From CAXMMR01 sp965198995 (lineage in GTDB: Bacteria; Pseudomonadota; Alphaproteobacteria; Acetobacterales; Acetobacteraceae), in the NCBI GenBank assembly GCA_965198995.1, contig CBDAQG010000002.1, positions 744,001 through 808,000 of the forward strand: DNA of 64,000 nt, in the 5' to 3' direction. Of the stretch, positions 55,425 through 64,000 are shown one piece after another. The number at the start of each line of letters is the position of its first letter. Position 1 is the stretch's first letter. The position numbers were made by a program, and so were the translations under genes. The notes under the pieces are model-generated. The model was not told the origin of the DNA and searched no databases. It was given only the letters and a program-made list of their open reading frames with translations.

Positions 55425-56656
55425 TACACCGACGCGAACCCAAACAGCGCGCTGAGCAGCATGAACACCACCCCGCCCAGCACGAACCCCACCAGCGTGC
55501 CGTTCACCCGCACGAACTGCAGGTCGCGCCCGACGCGCAGTTCCAGCCGCTCGACGATCGTGTGCTCGTCCCACCCGGCGACGACGCTGCCGATGAAGCC
55601 GGCGAGCTCGCCCTGCGCCAGCGGCAGCACGAACTGCACCAGCCGCTCGACCGCGCCGCGCAGCCGCGCCTGGGTTTCGGGATCGGCGGCGATCATCGCG
55701 CCGAGATTGCCCAGCGCCCCCTCGATCAGCAGCGCCGTGTGCCCGCCCGGCTGCGCCGCGTCCGCCTCCAGCGCGCCGCGCAGCCGCAGCCACACGTCGG
55801 TAGCCCAGGCCTGCACCGTCCCGTGCCCGACCACGTCGCGGATCGTCCGCCCGATCTCGGCCGCCCGCGCCGGGTCGGTCTCGATCAGGTCGATCTCGCG
55901 CCTGGCCCACTCGTCGATCGCCTGGCGCAGCTCCGAGCTGTCGGTGCCCACCTTGTCGAGCTCGTCGTTCAGCGCGTGCAGCACCCGGCTTGCGACCTGC
56001 GCGCCGATCGCCCAGCCGACCAGCCGGCCGCCCTGCTCGCGCACCCGCTCCTCGATCATCAGCCGCAGCTGGTCCTCCTTGGCCGCCATCACGTCGCGCA
56101 GCCGCACCAGCAGGAAGCCGACCATCTCCTGGTGCCGCCCGCCATCGACCAGGCTGCGCAGCGCCCGGGCGAACAGCCGCCCGGCGCCGGCGCCGCCGAC
56201 CAGCCGCGGCATCAGCCGCCCGAACAGCCGCTGCGCCCGGCCGTTGCCCACGCCGGCCAGCAGCCGCGGCAGGTTGGCCGCGATCCCGCGCGCCAGCGGC
56301 CGGGTGATTTGCGGGTCGGCGAGCAGCCGCGCCAGCACTGCGGCGGTGTCGACCCGCCCGAGGATGCGGGAGAGTTCGGCCTGGGTGAACACGTGGCTGG
56401 CCAGGAACCGCCCGAGGGCTGCGCCCAAACGCTGCTTCTGCGCCGGGATGATGGCGGTGTGCGGGATCGGCAGGCCGAGCGGATGGCGGAACAGCGCCAC
56501 CACGGCGAACCAGTCGGCGATGCCGCCGATGAACCCGGCCTTTGCCGCCGCCTGCAGCAGCGAGGCGGGATAGCCGGCCGGCAGCGCGAAGCTGCCGACG
56601 GTCAGCGCCGCCATCACGCCGAGCAGCGCGGTCGCGAACCCCCTCGCGCGGCGCAA
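55424..56656 (-). CDS. DUF445 membrane protein
   Basis: About 410 residues from TTG 56656. An in-frame TTG at 56845 would extend it through the neighbouring Rap1a-like gene and is doubted. DUF445 features: an amino-terminal hydrophobic helix (ATALLGVMAALTVGSFALPAG), KAGFIGGIADWFAVVALFRHPLG and PIPHTAIIPAQKQRLGAALG, a long charged helical middle, and a carboxy-terminal membrane helix (VNGTLVGFVLGGVVFMLLSAL). Function unknown. It is the last gene of the purC-purS-rap1a-like run. Confidence 0.85.
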   Translation of the reverse strand: MRRARGFATALLGVMAALTVGSFALPAGYPASLLQAAAKAGFIGGIADWFAVVALFRHPLGLPIPHTAIIPAQKQRLGAALGRFLASHVFTQAELSRILGRVDTAAVLARLLADPQITRPLARGIAANLPRLLAGVGNGRAQRLFGRLMPRLVGGAGAGRLFARALRSLVDGGRHQEMVGFLLVRLRDVMAAKEDQLRLMIEERVREQGGRLVGWAIGAQVASRVLHALNDELDKVGTDSSELRQAIDEWARREIDLIETDPARAAEIGRTIRDVVGHGTVQAWATDVWLRLRGALEADAAQPGGHTALLIEGALGNLGAMIAADPETQARLRGAVERLVQFVLPLAQGELAGFIGSVVAGWDEHTIVERLELRVGRDLQFVRVNGTLVGFVLGGVVFMLLSALFGFASV

Positions 56657-56748
56657 GGCGGCCCTGGAGAGGCGGTCTGCTTCGGCCCGTGCGGCCTGGT
56701 CGGCGGCGGCCCGGGCGGCGCGCTCATGAGCGCGCGTGGCGGCGGTGC

Positions 56749-57105
56749 TCAGCCTGTCTTGTCGCAGGGGTAGGCCGCCTTCAGCGACTGCAGTGTCATG
56801 TCGATGGCCGAGCGGCCGCTGTCCTGGGGATGCGCTCGCAGCCAAGAGATCACCGTTTCACGCAGTGCTACGCTCTTGGTCGGCTTGGGAACGCAGATGC
56901 CGAGCTTGCGGCCACTGAGCTCGGGCATCGAGTCGATCGCCGCCGCGCTGTCGGTGACGCCGTTGATGTAGGCGTCGCACAGTCCGACCTCCCGTCCCGT
57001 GCAGATCGCCAGCAGTTTGCTGCCATCGACGGTGGAGACGCGCTGCGCCAGAGCGACAGGCGCGGCCGCGAGCAGGATCGCCGCGGCGAACAGCAGGCGG
57101 ATCAC
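56749..57105 (-). CDS. Rap1a/Tai-family exported protein
   Basis: 118 residues from GTG 57105 with GGAGAT upstream. Signal peptide ending VALAQ. The mature part has the Rap1a/Tai pattern: LLAICTG, LCDAYINGVTDSA, GICVPKPT and RETVISWLRAHP, with four cysteines likely forming two disulfides and a final PCDKTG. Rap1a-like proteins include immunity proteins of type VI effectors, but most are of unknown role and no effector is adjacent. It overlaps purS by four bases (GTGA). Confidence 0.8.
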   Translation of the reverse strand: MIRLLFAAAILLAAAPVALAQRVSTVDGSKLLAICTGREVGLCDAYINGVTDSAAAIDSMPELSGRKLGICVPKPTKSVALRETVISWLRAHPQDSGRSAIDMTLQSLKAAYPCDKTG

Positions 57106-57344
57106 GGGGCGATCTCCACGCTGTAGCTCTCGATGACGGTGTTGGCGAGCAGCCGCCGGGCCATCTCGGCGGCCGCCGCGCGCGCCGCCTCGGCGTCGGT
57201 CTCGGCCAGCTCCAGCTCAATGCGCTTGCCGGCGCGCACCTCGCCGATGCCGGCAAACCCCATCGTGCCGAGGGTGCGCCCGATCGCCCGGCCCTGCGGG
57301 TCCAGCACGCCGTCCTTCAGCATCACGGTCACGATCGCCTTCAT
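57102..57344 (-). CDS. purS: Phosphoribosylformylglycinamidine synthase subunit PurS
   Basis: 80 residues. PurS signature: VTVMLKDGVLDPQGRAIGRTL near the start, then GEVRAGKRIELELAET, and TVIESYSVEI at the end. It is the small subunit that bridges PurQ and PurL in the fourth step of purine synthesis. It follows purC; purQ and purL are not in the window, so the set is split. Confidence 0.95.
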   Translation of the reverse strand: MKAIVTVMLKDGVLDPQGRAIGRTLGTMGFAGIGEVRAGKRIELELAETDAEAARAAAAEMARRLLANTVIESYSVEIAP

Positions 57345-57383
57345 CGGCGCGCTTTCATCTGGGGTGCCGTCATCGAGCCCGGC

Positions 57384-58148
57384 TCACTGCATCATCTCCG
57401 GACCCTTCATGTCGCGGGTGCCGGCCTCGGGCAGGATGCCGAGGCGTTTGGCGACCTCCTGGTAGGCCTCCTCGACCCGGCCGAGGTCGCGGCGAAACCG
57501 GTCCTTGTCCATCTTCTCGTTGGTCTTGCTGTCCCACAGCCGGCAATTATCCGGGCTGATCTCGTCGGCGAGCACGATGCGCATGTCCTCGCCCTCCCAC
57601 AGCCGGCCGAACTCGAGCTTGAAGTCGACCAGCGAGATGCCGACGCCGAGGAACAGCCCGGTTAGGAAGTCGTTGATGCGCAACGTCAATGAGACGATGT
57701 CGTCCATGTCCGCGGTGTGCGCCCAGCCGAAGGCGGTGATGTGCTCCTCGGCGACCATCGGGTCGTTCAGCCCGTCATTCTTATAGTAGTACTCGATGAT
57801 CGAGCGCGGCAGGCGGGTGCCCTCGGGAATGCCGAGCCGGGTCGACAGCGAGCCGGCGGCGATGTTGCGCACCACGATCTCGAGCGGGATGATCTCCACC
57901 TCGCGGATGAGCTGCTCGCGCATGTTGAGGCGGCGCACGAAGTGGGTCGGGATGCCGATCTCGCCGAGCTTGGTCATCAGGTACTCGCTGATGCGATTGT
58001 TCAGCACGCCCTTGCCGGTGATGATGCCCTTCTTGGCGCCGTTGCCGGCGGTGGCGTCGTCCTTAAAATACTGCACGAGCGTGCCCGGCTCGGGACCCTC
58101 GAACAGGATCTTCGCCTTGCCTTCATAGAGCTGCCGGCGGCGGGCCAT
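57384..58148 (-). CDS. purC: SAICAR synthetase PurC
   Basis: 254 residues from ATG 58148; the upstream extension runs into repeat A. Blocks: QLYEGKAKILFEG, ATAGNGAKKG (nucleotide loop), PLEIVVRNIAAGSLS, LVDFKLEFGR, ADEISPDNCRLWD. It joins CAIR and aspartate in the seventh step of purine synthesis. purS follows 39 bases downstream in the same direction. Confidence 0.96.
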   Translation of the reverse strand: MARRRQLYEGKAKILFEGPEPGTLVQYFKDDATAGNGAKKGIITGKGVLNNRISEYLMTKLGEIGIPTHFVRRLNMREQLIREVEIIPLEIVVRNIAAGSLSTRLGIPEGTRLPRSIIEYYYKNDGLNDPMVAEEHITAFGWAHTADMDDIVSLTLRINDFLTGLFLGVGISLVDFKLEFGRLWEGEDMRIVLADEISPDNCRLWDSKTNEKMDKDRFRRDLGRVEEAYQEVAKRLGILPEAGTRDMKGPEMMQ

Positions 58149-58197
58149 GGCGGTTGCATCCTCGGATTCAGGCTGGCCTATAGCAGCCGGAGCGAAG

Positions 58198-58230
58198 GCA
58201 AGGCCAGGGCTCTGCGGAGGGCCGACATTA
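58198..58230. repeat. Repeat family B, remnant (copy 13)
   Basis: Only a decayed CCAGGGCTCTGCGGAGG stretch and ACATTAAGG remain, directly beside repeat A copy 4. Identified by similarity to the ends of complete copies. Confidence 0.5.
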
Positions 58231-58378
58231 AGGAAGGCAAGTCGTCCTTTTTGGAAAAAAAGGACCAAAAAACTTTTATCTCTTGGAGGCGCACCAGCCG
58301 GACGCCGCCCAGGGCACCAATATTGGCAGTCAAAAGTTTTTTGCTTCTTTTTTCAAAAAAGAAGTCCTTGCTTCCTTC
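58231..58378. repeat. Repeat family A, full copy 4
   Basis: The left hairpin GTCC/GGAC around T5-GG-A7 is followed by AAAAAACTTTT. A spacer of about 50 bases follows, then CAAAAGTTTTTTG and a right hairpin CTTC/GAAG around T6-C-A6. It lies between the divergent-looking ends of purC and the NRDE gene; the ends carry GGAAGG/CTTCC motifs. Confidence 0.9.
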
Positions 58379-58607
58379 CTCCGCGGACGACGGCACAAGA
58401 GCATGGGACGATGCGCCGAGCATGCTAGCACAATCCTCGAACGGCCATCGCGGGGGCACGCTTGGCACTCTTGCCTATTGGCAAGTTTTCATCAAGCCAT
58501 TGAAACATGAGAGGATAGAAAGTTACTGTCGCACCGCGACGGCAAAAGCCGGCCCAGCTCAATCTTGCTGTATTTGGCCCGACTCATCTCTGCCCGCGCG
58601 CCAGCCG

Positions 58608-58652
58608 GTAAAAGCTTTTTGCTTCTTTTTCTCGAAAAAGAAGTCCTTGCTT
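58608..58652. repeat. Repeat family A, half copy 2
   Basis: AAAAGCTTTTTG, then a CTTC/GAAG hairpin around TTTTTCTCGAAAAA. Right half only, 230 bases after a full copy and just before the stop of the NRDE gene. The interval 58379-58607 holds no recognisable gene. Confidence 0.82.
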
Positions 58653-58672
58653 TTGATCCGGGCAGTCAATCC

Positions 58673-59389
58673 TCAGCCGGCTGAAGGCAGGCCGCGGTCG
58701 CTAACATCCTCGAAGGCGACCTCATCCGGAGGTCCGGCCGCGAATCGGAAGCACACCCGCTCGCCGAGCGCGACCAGGCTGGCGCAACTGGTGCCGAAGC
58801 CATCCTCGGGGCGGACGTTGAGCTGCGCGTCCCGGGGCCCGCTGCGATCGGCCAGCAGCCGGCCCCACTCCGACCAGCCGGCGGCGGCAAAGCGCGGCAG
58901 GTGGCGCGCCGTGCGTGGGCTCGCCGGGTCGTCGATGTCGAGCGCGGTCGCCATGTGCAGCCCGGACGCCAGCGCCACCAGGTCGATCCGCGGGGCGCCG
59001 GTGCCGCGCAGGAAGAACGCGCCGAGGCGGTCGGCCACCAGCAGGTTGAACGGCCGCCAGGCGCTGCCGTCCAGCGCCTGGACCGCCTGCGCGGCTGCGG
59101 CCGCCGTCGGATGCCGCAGGGCGAGCAGCGGCAGCTCGCCGCGGCTTGCCTTGCCAGCCGCGGGGCCAAGCGAGTTGGTGCGGTTCAGCACCGCCGCGAC
59201 AACGCCGCCGTCGCTGACGCCGAGCCAGGTGCCGCCGGCGCTCCGGTCACGCCCGGCGACGACGTCCGGCTGCTCAGGCCAATGCCGGCCCGGCGGATCC
59301 CAGCCACGGTCGAGCCGCTCGTCGCGATTGGCGGCGAGCCACAGCGGCCACGCCGTTCCCGGACGGCTGAGCAGGATGACGGTGCACAT
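58673..59389 (-). CDS. NRDE/TANGO2-family protein
   Basis: 238 residues. It begins MCTVILLSRPG with the invariant catalytic-type cysteine at position 2, and NRDE at 21-24, both defining TANGO2/NRDE proteins. GGTWLGVSDGGVVAAVLNRTN is the next conserved block. The Ntn-hydrolase-like fold suggests hydrolase activity; bacterial roles are unknown. Confidence 0.9.
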   Translation of the reverse strand: MCTVILLSRPGTAWPLWLAANRDERLDRGWDPPGRHWPEQPDVVAGRDRSAGGTWLGVSDGGVVAAVLNRTNSLGPAAGKASRGELPLLALRHPTAAAAAQAVQALDGSAWRPFNLLVADRLGAFFLRGTGAPRIDLVALASGLHMATALDIDDPASPRTARHLPRFAAAGWSEWGRLLADRSGPRDAQLNVRPEDGFGTSCASLVALGERVCFRFAAGPPDEVAFEDVSDRGLPSAG

Positions 59390-59482
59390 CGGTCGCCAGA
59401 TGGCACCTCGCCCACTCAGCCGCCAGGGTGGTCACCTGGTCTTTGGCGCTCAGTAGCCGCGGTGCCAGTGATGCCAATGGTG

Positions 59483-59677
59483 TCAGTGGTGCCAACGGTG
59501 GTGATAGTACGGACGGCCATAGCCGTAGTACTGCACGGTCTGCACCGCAGCGTCGGGCACGGCGGCCGTCGTGCCCGGCATCGCGACGACGGTGCCGAGC
59601 GGCGCCGCCTCGACGCTACCCACGGTGCCGGCGCCGAGCGCCGCGACCGCGGCAAGCGACAGCATGATCTTACGCAT
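59483..59677 (-). CDS. Small secreted Tyr/His-rich protein
   Basis: 64 residues from ATG 59677 with a perfect AAGGAGG eight bases upstream. Signal peptide (MLSLAAVAALGAGTVGSVEAA). The mature part is short, ending in YYGYGRPYYHHRWHH, a cluster that could bind metal. No family recognised. The strong ribosome site and the signal peptide argue that it is real. Confidence 0.68.
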   Translation of the reverse strand: MRKIMLSLAAVAALGAGTVGSVEAAPLGTVVAMPGTTAAVPDAAVQTVQYYGYGRPYYHHRWHH

Positions 59678-59795
59678 GTGATAAGCCTCCTTCATCGTCT
59701 ATCGCAGAGTAGGCCCGGCAAACTTGCCAATCTCTTAACGGCCGGATGGCAAGATAATGGCGGCGCGGCATGATGGCGGTGCGGCGGGGCGCGCG

Positions 59796-61154
<1,359 letters not shown>

Positions 61155-61246
61155 CGGCGGCCTCGGTCGGTTACATTGATCGAGCCAACGCAGTAGGCAC
61201 CCCAGGCGATGGCCGCAAGCGCCAAGGATCGCCAGGGGACGAGGAC

Positions 61247-62020
61247 ATGTCGGCGGAGCTGCTGCGCCATCTGAGCCTCGACAGCCTGGTGGCGCTGCTC
61301 CAGGTGGTGCTGATCGACGTGACGCTCGCCGGCGACAATGCGGTGGTCGTCGGCCTCGCGGTCGCCGGACTGCCGGCCGCGGTGCGGCGACGGGCGATCC
61401 TGTTCGGCGTGCTCGCCGCCACCGCGATCCGGATCGCGCTGGCCAGCGTCGTGGTCAGCCTGCTGACCGTCATCGGGCTGACCCTGGCGGGCGGGCTGTT
61501 GCTGCTGTGGGTGTGCTGGCGGATGCTGCGCGAGCTCGGCGCCCGGCATCGGGCGGCACGCGGCGAGCCGGCGGCGCGCAAGACGCTCACCCAGGCGGTC
61601 ACCCAGATCATCGTCGCCGACCTGTCGATGAGCCTCGACAACGTGCTCGCCGTCGCCGGCGTCGCGCGGCTGCATCCCTGGGTGCTGGCGGTCGGGCTCG
61701 CGCTCTCGGTCGGGCTGATGGGCCTGGCCGCCGGGCTGCTGGCCAGGCTGCTGGAGCGGCGGCGCTGGATCGCCTGGATCGGGCTGCTGATCGTCGTCGT
61801 TGTGGCGCTGCGCATGATCGCCGCGGGCTGGCACGAGGTCGTGCCGGGGCTGAGCGGGTGGGCGAGGGGCCTGCCCATCCCCTGGCAACACGCCCTGGCT
61901 CGGCTCGCCGACGCCTGGCACGCCGCCCTGCACTGGACGGGTGCGCTCGGCAACTCGGCGATCGACCGGGCCGGTCGCGCGGCAGCCCGGCTCAGATCAG
62001 CCCTTCACGCCGGAAGCTGA
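61247..62020 (+). CDS. TerC-family integral membrane protein (YjbE type)
   Basis: 257 residues from ATG 61247 with GGGGAC seven bases upstream. Seven or so transmembrane helices; the paired acidic metal-binding motifs VTLAGDNAVVVGLA and DLSMSLDNVLAVAG are diagnostic of TerC/YjbE proteins, which export metals such as manganese in some bacteria. No riboswitch motif was seen upstream. Its 3' end overlaps radC by 29 bases on the opposite strand. Confidence 0.9.
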   Translation: MSAELLRHLSLDSLVALLQVVLIDVTLAGDNAVVVGLAVAGLPAAVRRRAILFGVLAATAIRIALASVVVSLLTVIGLTLAGGLLLLWVCWRMLRELGARHRAARGEPAARKTLTQAVTQIIVADLSMSLDNVLAVAGVARLHPWVLAVGLALSVGLMGLAAGLLARLLERRRWIAWIGLLIVVVVALRMIAAGWHEVVPGLSGWARGLPIPWQHALARLADAWHAALHWTGALGNSAIDRAGRAAARLRSALHAGS

Positions 62021-62753
62021 CATGGCGGCCGTTGCCGACGATGATGTGGTCGTGCAGCGTGATCGACAGCGCCTCGAGCGCCCGGCGGATCTCCTCCGTC
62101 ATCCGCACGTCGTCGCGCGAGGGCGCCGGGTCGCCGCTCGGGTGGTTGTGCACCAGGATCAGCGCCGTCGCGTGCAGCTCCAGCGCCCGCTTCGCCACCT
62201 CACGCGGGTAGACCGGCGTATGGTCGACGGTGCCGCGCGACTGCGCCTCGTCGGCGAGCAGCCGGTTGCGGCCGTCGAGGAACAGGATGCGGAACTGCTC
62301 GACCCGCTCGCGCGCCAGCACGGCGTGCAGGTAGTCGATCAGCCGCTCCCAGTTGCTCAGCACCGGCGCCGCCTGCACCTCGGCGCGGGCAAGCCGGAGG
62401 GCTGCCGCCTGCACCACCTTGAGCGCCGAGAGGCCGGCGTCGCCCACCCCGTCGACCTCGCGCAGGCCGTTCGGCGGTGCAGCGATCACCCCGGCGAAGC
62501 TGCCGAAGCGGGTCAGCAGCGCCCGCGCGATGACCTTGGTGTCGCGCCGCGGCAAAGCGAGGAACAGCACCATCTCGAGCAGCTCATGGTCGGCGAGCGC
62601 GTCCGCCCCGGCGCTCAGCAGCCGTCCACGCATCCGTGCCCGATGCCCCTCGGCGCCGACTGGGGCGCCAACTGGGGCGCTGAGCGGGGCGTGAGCCGGC
62701 GCGATCAGCGGCAGTTGGCCGCCCGCCGCCGACAGTCCGCGCCGGCTTGCCAA
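61992..62753 (-). CDS. radC: RadC family JAB-domain protein
   Basis: 253 residues from TTG 62753, 16 bases after the map stop; an upstream extension would overlap map. Helix-hairpin-helix-like region (GLREVDGVGDAGLSALKV) and JAB/MPN-type motif ILVHNHPSGDPAPSRDD with metal-binding histidines and aspartate. It carries a small APVGAPVGA repeat near the start. RadC was linked to DNA repair, but its real activity remains uncertain. Confidence 0.9.
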   Translation of the reverse strand: MASRRGLSAAGGQLPLIAPAHAPLSAPVGAPVGAEGHRARMRGRLLSAGADALADHELLEMVLFLALPRRDTKVIARALLTRFGSFAGVIAAPPNGLREVDGVGDAGLSALKVVQAAALRLARAEVQAAPVLSNWERLIDYLHAVLARERVEQFRILFLDGRNRLLADEAQSRGTVDHTPVYPREVAKRALELHATALILVHNHPSGDPAPSRDDVRMTEEIRRALEALSITLHDHIIVGNGRHVSFRREGLI

Positions 62754-62769
62754 TCGTCGCGCGGCCCAA

Positions 62770-63573
62770 TCAGGCGGCGTAGGGTGGGTGGTGCAGCCCG
62801 GCCGGCGAGATGGTGAACACCTCGCAGCCGGTCTCGGTGACGCCGACCATGTGCTCGAACTGCGCCGACAGGCTGCGGTCACGCGTCACCGCGGTCCAGC
62901 CATCGTCCAGAACCTTCACCTCCGGCCGGCCGGCATTGACCATCGGCTCGACGGTGAACACCATGCCCGGCCGCAGCATCGCGCCCTCGCCGCGGCGGCC
63001 GAAATGCAGAATGTTCGGCGGCTCGTGGAAGCGCCGGCCGATGCCGTGGCCGCAGAAATCCCGCACCACGCTGAAGCGCTGCGGCTCGACAAAGGCCTGG
63101 ATGGCATAGCCGAGGTCGCCCAGCGTCGCTCCCGGCTTCACCGCCGCGACGCCGCGCATCATCGCCTCGTAGGTCACGTCCATCAGCATGCGCGCCCGCG
63201 TGGACGGCGTGCCCGCGGCATACATCCGGCTGGTGTCGCCATGCCAGCCGTCCAGGATCACCGTCACGTCGATGTTGATGATGTCACCGTCAAGCAGCTT
63301 CCGCTCGCCCGGAATGCCGTGGCAGACGACGTGGTTGATCGAGGTGCAGATCGACTTCGGATAGCCGCGGTAGTCGAGGCAGGCCGAGGTGGCGCCGTGC
63401 GCGTGCATGAAGTCGACGCACAACCGGTCAAGCTCGTCGGTGGTGACGCCGACCTGCACGTGCGGCGCGATCATGTCGAGGGTGGCCGCGGCCAGGGCGC
63501 CGGCGCGATGCAGTCCGACGAAATCGTCCGGCTTGTGGATCGTGATGCTGCGCTGGTCTGATCCGCCGTCCAT
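62770..63573 (-). CDS. map: Type I methionine aminopeptidase
   Basis: 267 residues from ATG 63573 with GGGAC upstream. Pita-bread fold metal ligands are present: D in NIDVTVIL, D in GDTSRMYAAG, H in CGHGIGRRFHEPP, and E in FTVEPMV, followed by the late E of AQFEHMVGV. It removes the initiator methionine from nascent proteins. radC follows 16 bases downstream. The gene upstream at the window edge is not identified. Confidence 0.96.
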   Translation of the reverse strand: MDGGSDQRSITIHKPDDFVGLHRAGALAAATLDMIAPHVQVGVTTDELDRLCVDFMHAHGATSACLDYRGYPKSICTSINHVVCHGIPGERKLLDGDIINIDVTVILDGWHGDTSRMYAAGTPSTRARMLMDVTYEAMMRGVAAVKPGATLGDLGYAIQAFVEPQRFSVVRDFCGHGIGRRFHEPPNILHFGRRGEGAMLRPGMVFTVEPMVNAGRPEVKVLDDGWTAVTRDRSLSAQFEHMVGVTETGCEVFTISPAGLHHPPYAA

Positions 63574-63640
63574 GTGGGTCCCGTGGTGCCTGCCTGGCGA
63601 AATTGAGGATGCCGAGGCCTGGTTCAAGGCGCAAGCGGGG

Positions 63641-63697
63641 AAGGCCAGAGGCTCTGCCTCTGGACTCCGCTGGGGGCGGCGCCCCCAGACCCGCATC
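63641..63697. repeat. Repeat family B, copy 14 (short)
   Basis: CCAGAGGCTCTGCCTCTGG hairpin followed by CTGGGGGCGGCGCCCCCAG and ACCCGCAT, as in copy 10, within the leader region upstream of map. Confidence 0.88.
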
Positions 63698-63745
63698 GAC
63701 TTGAAGACAGCGATCGACGGTGGAAGAACGGCTAGATGATGGATT

Positions 63746-64000
63746 CTAAAGGCTGGCCAGCCTGCAGCGCCCATGCCGATGCGCGCAGCTTCCGCCCCCA
63801 CTGGCGTGCAAGATGCGGCCGCGCGCGACCGCCATCTGCACCCGCGGCTGCGGCGACCAGGAGGCATGCGAGCCATAGTGACGGAGATGCACAAGCTGGC
63901 GCCTGGGCTCGGCGGCGGCGTAGACGCGCCGCTCGCGCCGGCCATGCCGCCAGCGCGTCACCACCGGCAGCGTCTCGGCCTCGGCCGCGGCCATCAGGCT
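63746..64000 (-). CDS. Unidentified ORF, 5' end beyond the window
   Basis: About 85 residues are open from the window edge to a TAG at 63746-63748; an internal ATG at 63994 is also possible. The peptide is Arg- and His-rich with no motif recognised. It could be the carboxy end of a longer gene or a chance reading. Alternative frames here show no better candidate. Listed so that the space is not left blank. Confidence 0.3.
   Translation of the reverse strand, partial: SLMAAAEAETLPVVTRWRHGRRERRVYAAAEPRRQLVHLRHYGSHASWSPQPRVQMAVARGRILHASGGGSCAHRHGRCRLASL

Noticed and set aside
58149..58600. Long ORF (57717-59456) running through the purC region and the repeats
   Set aside because: It is antisense to purC and the NRDE gene, includes the repeat hairpins in translation, and shows no family motif.
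61155..61246. Manganese riboswitch (yybP-ykoY) ahead of the TerC-family gene
   Set aside because: The interval is under 100 bases and does not show the expected paired loop sequences.

Overview
The window is GC-rich (about 70% by eye) and densely coded. Several features point to an alphaproteobacterium, most likely in the Rhodospirillales and perhaps the Acetobacteraceae: the suf operon layout, a pst-phoU-phoB locus with a rhizobial-style PHO box, the four-gene ligase-associated DNA repair set, and frequent GTG and TTG starts. The family assignment is an inference. No plasmid, phage, insertion sequence or CRISPR locus was seen.

Layout. 1-6794: Lhr-like helicase (5' cut by the window edge), PdeM nuclease, a PPP-type phosphatase, an MBL/beta-CASP exonuclease and an ATP-dependent DNA ligase, which together form the ligase-associated repair cluster. 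7165-10946: an OmpA-like porin, a tiny membrane protein, tRNA-Val and a matrixin-like protease with a glycine-rich beta-roll tail. 11095-16539: a PHO box, then pstSCAB-phoU-phoB. 16683-20960 (minus strand): GtrA, a second OmpA-like porin and a glycosidase-like protein with a polyglycine linker and an RTX-like tail. 21256-25141: ruvX diverging from gatCAB. 25505-31925: tRNA-Ser, a flavin reductase, a methyltransferase, an M1 peptidase and small envelope/stress proteins. 32624-36367: an exported protein made almost entirely of ten near-identical repeats, followed by a membrane diguanylate cyclase with a periplasmic propeller. 36778-38693: an alcohol dehydrogenase and an MBL hydrolase. 38852-45379: a complete suf operon (Rrf2 regulator, sufBCDSU, a SufT-like gene and sufA). 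45389-47623: two methyltransferases in visibly AT-richer DNA. 47811-56656: SDR, rRNA methyltransferase, DEAD helicase, GH15, LLM oxidoreductase and DUF445. 56749-61154: a Rap1a-like protein with purS and purC, then NRDE, a small secreted peptide and purB. 61247-64000: TerC, radC, map and an unresolved partial ORF.

Two dispersed intergenic repeat families run through the window. Family A (four full copies, two half copies) consists of two A/T-core hairpins facing each other across a short spacer; the stem bases differ between copies but keep pairing. Family B (about fourteen loci) is a mosaic of short GC-rich palindromic modules placed between genes, often touching stop codons. Both account for most intergenic space and generate many spurious ORFs.

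Most worth follow-up: the tandem-repeat exported protein next to a sensor diguanylate cyclase, the two covarying or modular repeat families, the two enzymes that share an RTX-like carboxy-terminal export-type module, and a terminator-like hairpin overlapping the start of gtrA.
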